Under the pieces are notes generated by a model. That model was not told the origin of the DNA. It made no database searches and saw nothing but the letters and a program-made list of their open reading frames with translations. A DNA stretch of 64,000 nucleotides from Hydractinia symbiolongicarpus (Eukaryota > Cnidaria > Hydrozoa > Anthoathecata > Hydractiniidae), in contig NC_079880.1 in assembly GCF_029227915.1 (NCBI RefSeq), positions 7,318,001 to 7,382,000 of the forward strand. The letters run 5' to 3'. A program made the translations under genes and the position numbers. Numbering within the stretch: position 1 is the first letter of the stretch; each line of letters begins with the position of its first letter. Below, one piece after another: positions 62,616-64,000 of this stretch.

Positions 62616-64000
62616 GCTAGGATTAGTCCCACAGTAAAAATTGACTTATTTATCTAAATTTTTGAATAAATCGCTACCCCAGCACCCAGTGTAATCCCTG
62701 AGTTCCGGCAATCATGTCAAATTAAAAAGAATGTTATTTCTTGGAGACCAATTGTCTCACTTATAACATTTATAACCTCACAGTCCAAAATCAGTTCAAT
62801 TATGTGCCACAGTCAATCGTTTCACTGGTAAAAGCGATGCAACCTAGTAATATGAGAAACATATCGCTAAATACATGTTGGTACGAATATGTGACGCAAC
62901 TGTTGTAACTGAAGCGGATTGATACCCTTAGAAAGTCAATGAAATGTAGTTTTTGAATCTGTCTCTATTTCTTCTGCGCGTCCTAACGGCTACGATTGGT
63001 CCCACAGGACAAAATGACTTTTTTGTCTACATTTTTGCATAAAGCGCTACCCCAGCGCCCAGTGTAATCGCTGAGTTCCGGCAATCATGTCAAATTAAGA
63101 AGAATGTTATTTCTTCGAGTCCAATTGTCTCACTTATCACATTTATAAGGTCATAGTCCAAAATCAGCTCAATTAAGTGCCACAGTCAATCGTTTCACTG
63201 TTAAAAGCGATACAATTTAGTAATCTCGGAAAAAATCACTAAATGCATGTTGGTACGAATATGTGACGCAACTGTTGTAGTTGAAACGGACTGATACCGT
63301 CAGAAAGTTAATGAAATGTAGTATTTGAAACTGTCTCTAATTCTTCAGCGCGCGCTAAGGGCTAGGATTGGTTCCACAGTAAAAATTGACTTATTTATCT
63401 AAATTTTTTAATGAAGCGCTACCCCAGCGCCCAGTGTAATCGCTGAGTTCCGGCAATCATGTCAAGTTATAAAGAATGTTATTTCTTGGAGTGCGATTGT
63501 CTCACTTACCACATTTATAAGGTCATAGTCCAAAGTTAGTTCAATTAAGTCCCACAGTCAATTCTTTCATTGTTAAAACCGATGCAACCAAGTAATACCA
63601 GAAAAAATATCGCTAAATACATGTTGGTACGAGCATGTGACCCGACCGTTGTAACTCAAACAAACTGACACCGTTAGAAAGTCAATAAAATGTACTTTTT
63701 GAAACTGTCGCTAATTCTTCAGCGCGCAATAGCGGCTAGGATTGGTCCCACACCACAAAATGACTTATTTGTCTACATTTTTGAATAAATCGCTACCCCA
63801 GCGCCCAGTGTAATCGCTGAGTTCCGGCAATCATGTCAAATTAAAAAGAATGTTTTTTCTTGGAGACCAATTGTCTCACTTATAACATTTATAACCTCAC
63901 AGTCCAAAATCAGTTCAATTATGTGCCACAGTCAATCGTTTCACTGGTAAAAGCGATGCAACCTAGTAATATGAGAAACATATCGCTAAATACATGTTGG
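62616..64000 (+). repeat. Copy of 47478-48862, array leaving on the right
   Basis: Monomers 62616, 62989, 63361 and 63735 match 47478, 47851, 48224 and 48598 at an offset of 15137-15138 bp. Shared words are GACTTTTTTGTCTACATTTTTGC-type changes, CAGCTCAATTAAGTGCC and GAGCATGTGACCCGACCG. The array is still in progress at the last base. Confidence 0.9.

Larger units (their letters stand above)
1..64000 (+). repeat. ~372-bp satellite DNA array, whole window
   Basis: The whole window is tandem copies of one AT-rich monomer, all in the same orientation, with no insertion of other DNA. Phased on GGCTAGGATTGG, successive starts are almost always 370-375 bp apart (for example 28, 400, then 32233, 32606, 32978, then 60010, 60383, 60756). 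Landmarks in order within a monomer are: the GGATTGGTCCCACAG box, an AT-rich stretch, the GCGCTACCACAGCGC dyad, the conserved GTTATTTCTTGGA segment, the CTTATAACATTTATAAG dyad, a second GTCCCACAGTCAATCG box, the conserved AAATACATGTTGGTACG segment, a variable 3' quarter, and a CAGCGCGCG patch at the boundary. Known biology of such arrays points to constitutive heterochromatin or a centromere in a eukaryote; that role is inferred. No protein-coding gene, tRNA or rRNA is present. Confidence 0.97.

Noticed and set aside
1-64000. CRISPR-like array or phage/plasmid repeat
   Set aside because: The repeated unit is ~372 bp with no short repeat plus unique spacer organisation and no adjacent genes.
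1-64000. rDNA intergenic spacer or tRNA cluster
   Set aside because: No rRNA-like or cloverleaf-like sequence and no Pol III box pair is visible; the repeat continues for 64 kb without a transcribed unit.
1-64000. LTR, LINE or MITE insertion within the array
   Set aside because: I followed monomer starts continuously from 28 to 63735 with no gap larger than the 170-bp and 66-bp truncated units explain, so there is no room for an inserted element.

Overview
The whole 64 kb is one uninterrupted, head-to-tail satellite DNA array. No gene, RNA gene, transposable element or unique spacer is visible. The basic unit is about 372 bp (most are 370-375 bp). I phased it on the recurring word GGCTAGGATTGG and call the G of GCTAGG the monomer start. 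About 170 monomers can be followed from the partial one at 1-27 to the partial one at 63735-64000. All point the same way and the array runs off both ends. The DNA is AT-rich by eye, with short GC-rich patches (GCGCGC runs) near each monomer boundary. The longest open frame is only about 119 codons, and the open frames recur wherever a monomer variant recurs. This is what large eukaryotic heterochromatic or centromeric satellites look like, not bacterial, plastid or phage DNA. I do not recognise the family and will not name a species. Satellites of similar unit length are known in insects, plants and fish.

The structure lies in the arrangement of variants. Several 5' and 3' monomer haplotypes alternate in fixed orders and build higher-order repeats (HORs). 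By region: 1-3139, a 913-bp HOR (two monomers plus a 170-bp truncated one) in three copies; 3140-12752, an HOR of about 3145 bp (eight monomers plus 170 bp) in three copies, the third with a second adjacent 170-bp unit; 12753-16476, a 1862-bp pentamer in two copies; 16477-20171, a mixed stretch holding one more 913-bp unit; 20172-23386, a 1661-bp unit in two near-identical copies; 23387-29263, mixed variants and a 1.12-kb trimer duplication; 29264-31115, mixed; 31116-41528, one HOR in six copies of 6, 6, 4, 5, 3 and at least 4 monomers; 41529-43751, a 1106-bp trimer duplication; 43752-47477, mixed plus a 1117-bp trimer duplication; 47478-51950, trimer and pentamer repeats; 51951-52016, a 66-bp monomer stub; 52880-58843, a 2982-bp octamer duplication; 58844-64000, blocks resembling distant parts of the window (offsets of about 39.1 kb and 15.14 kb).

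The picture is repeated unequal exchange and gene conversion inside one satellite family, with switch points that tend to fall in well-conserved anchor segments. Each monomer also carries short perfect dyads, which are candidate protein-binding or breakage sites. Unit lengths and offsets come from reading coordinates directly. Percent identities were not computed.
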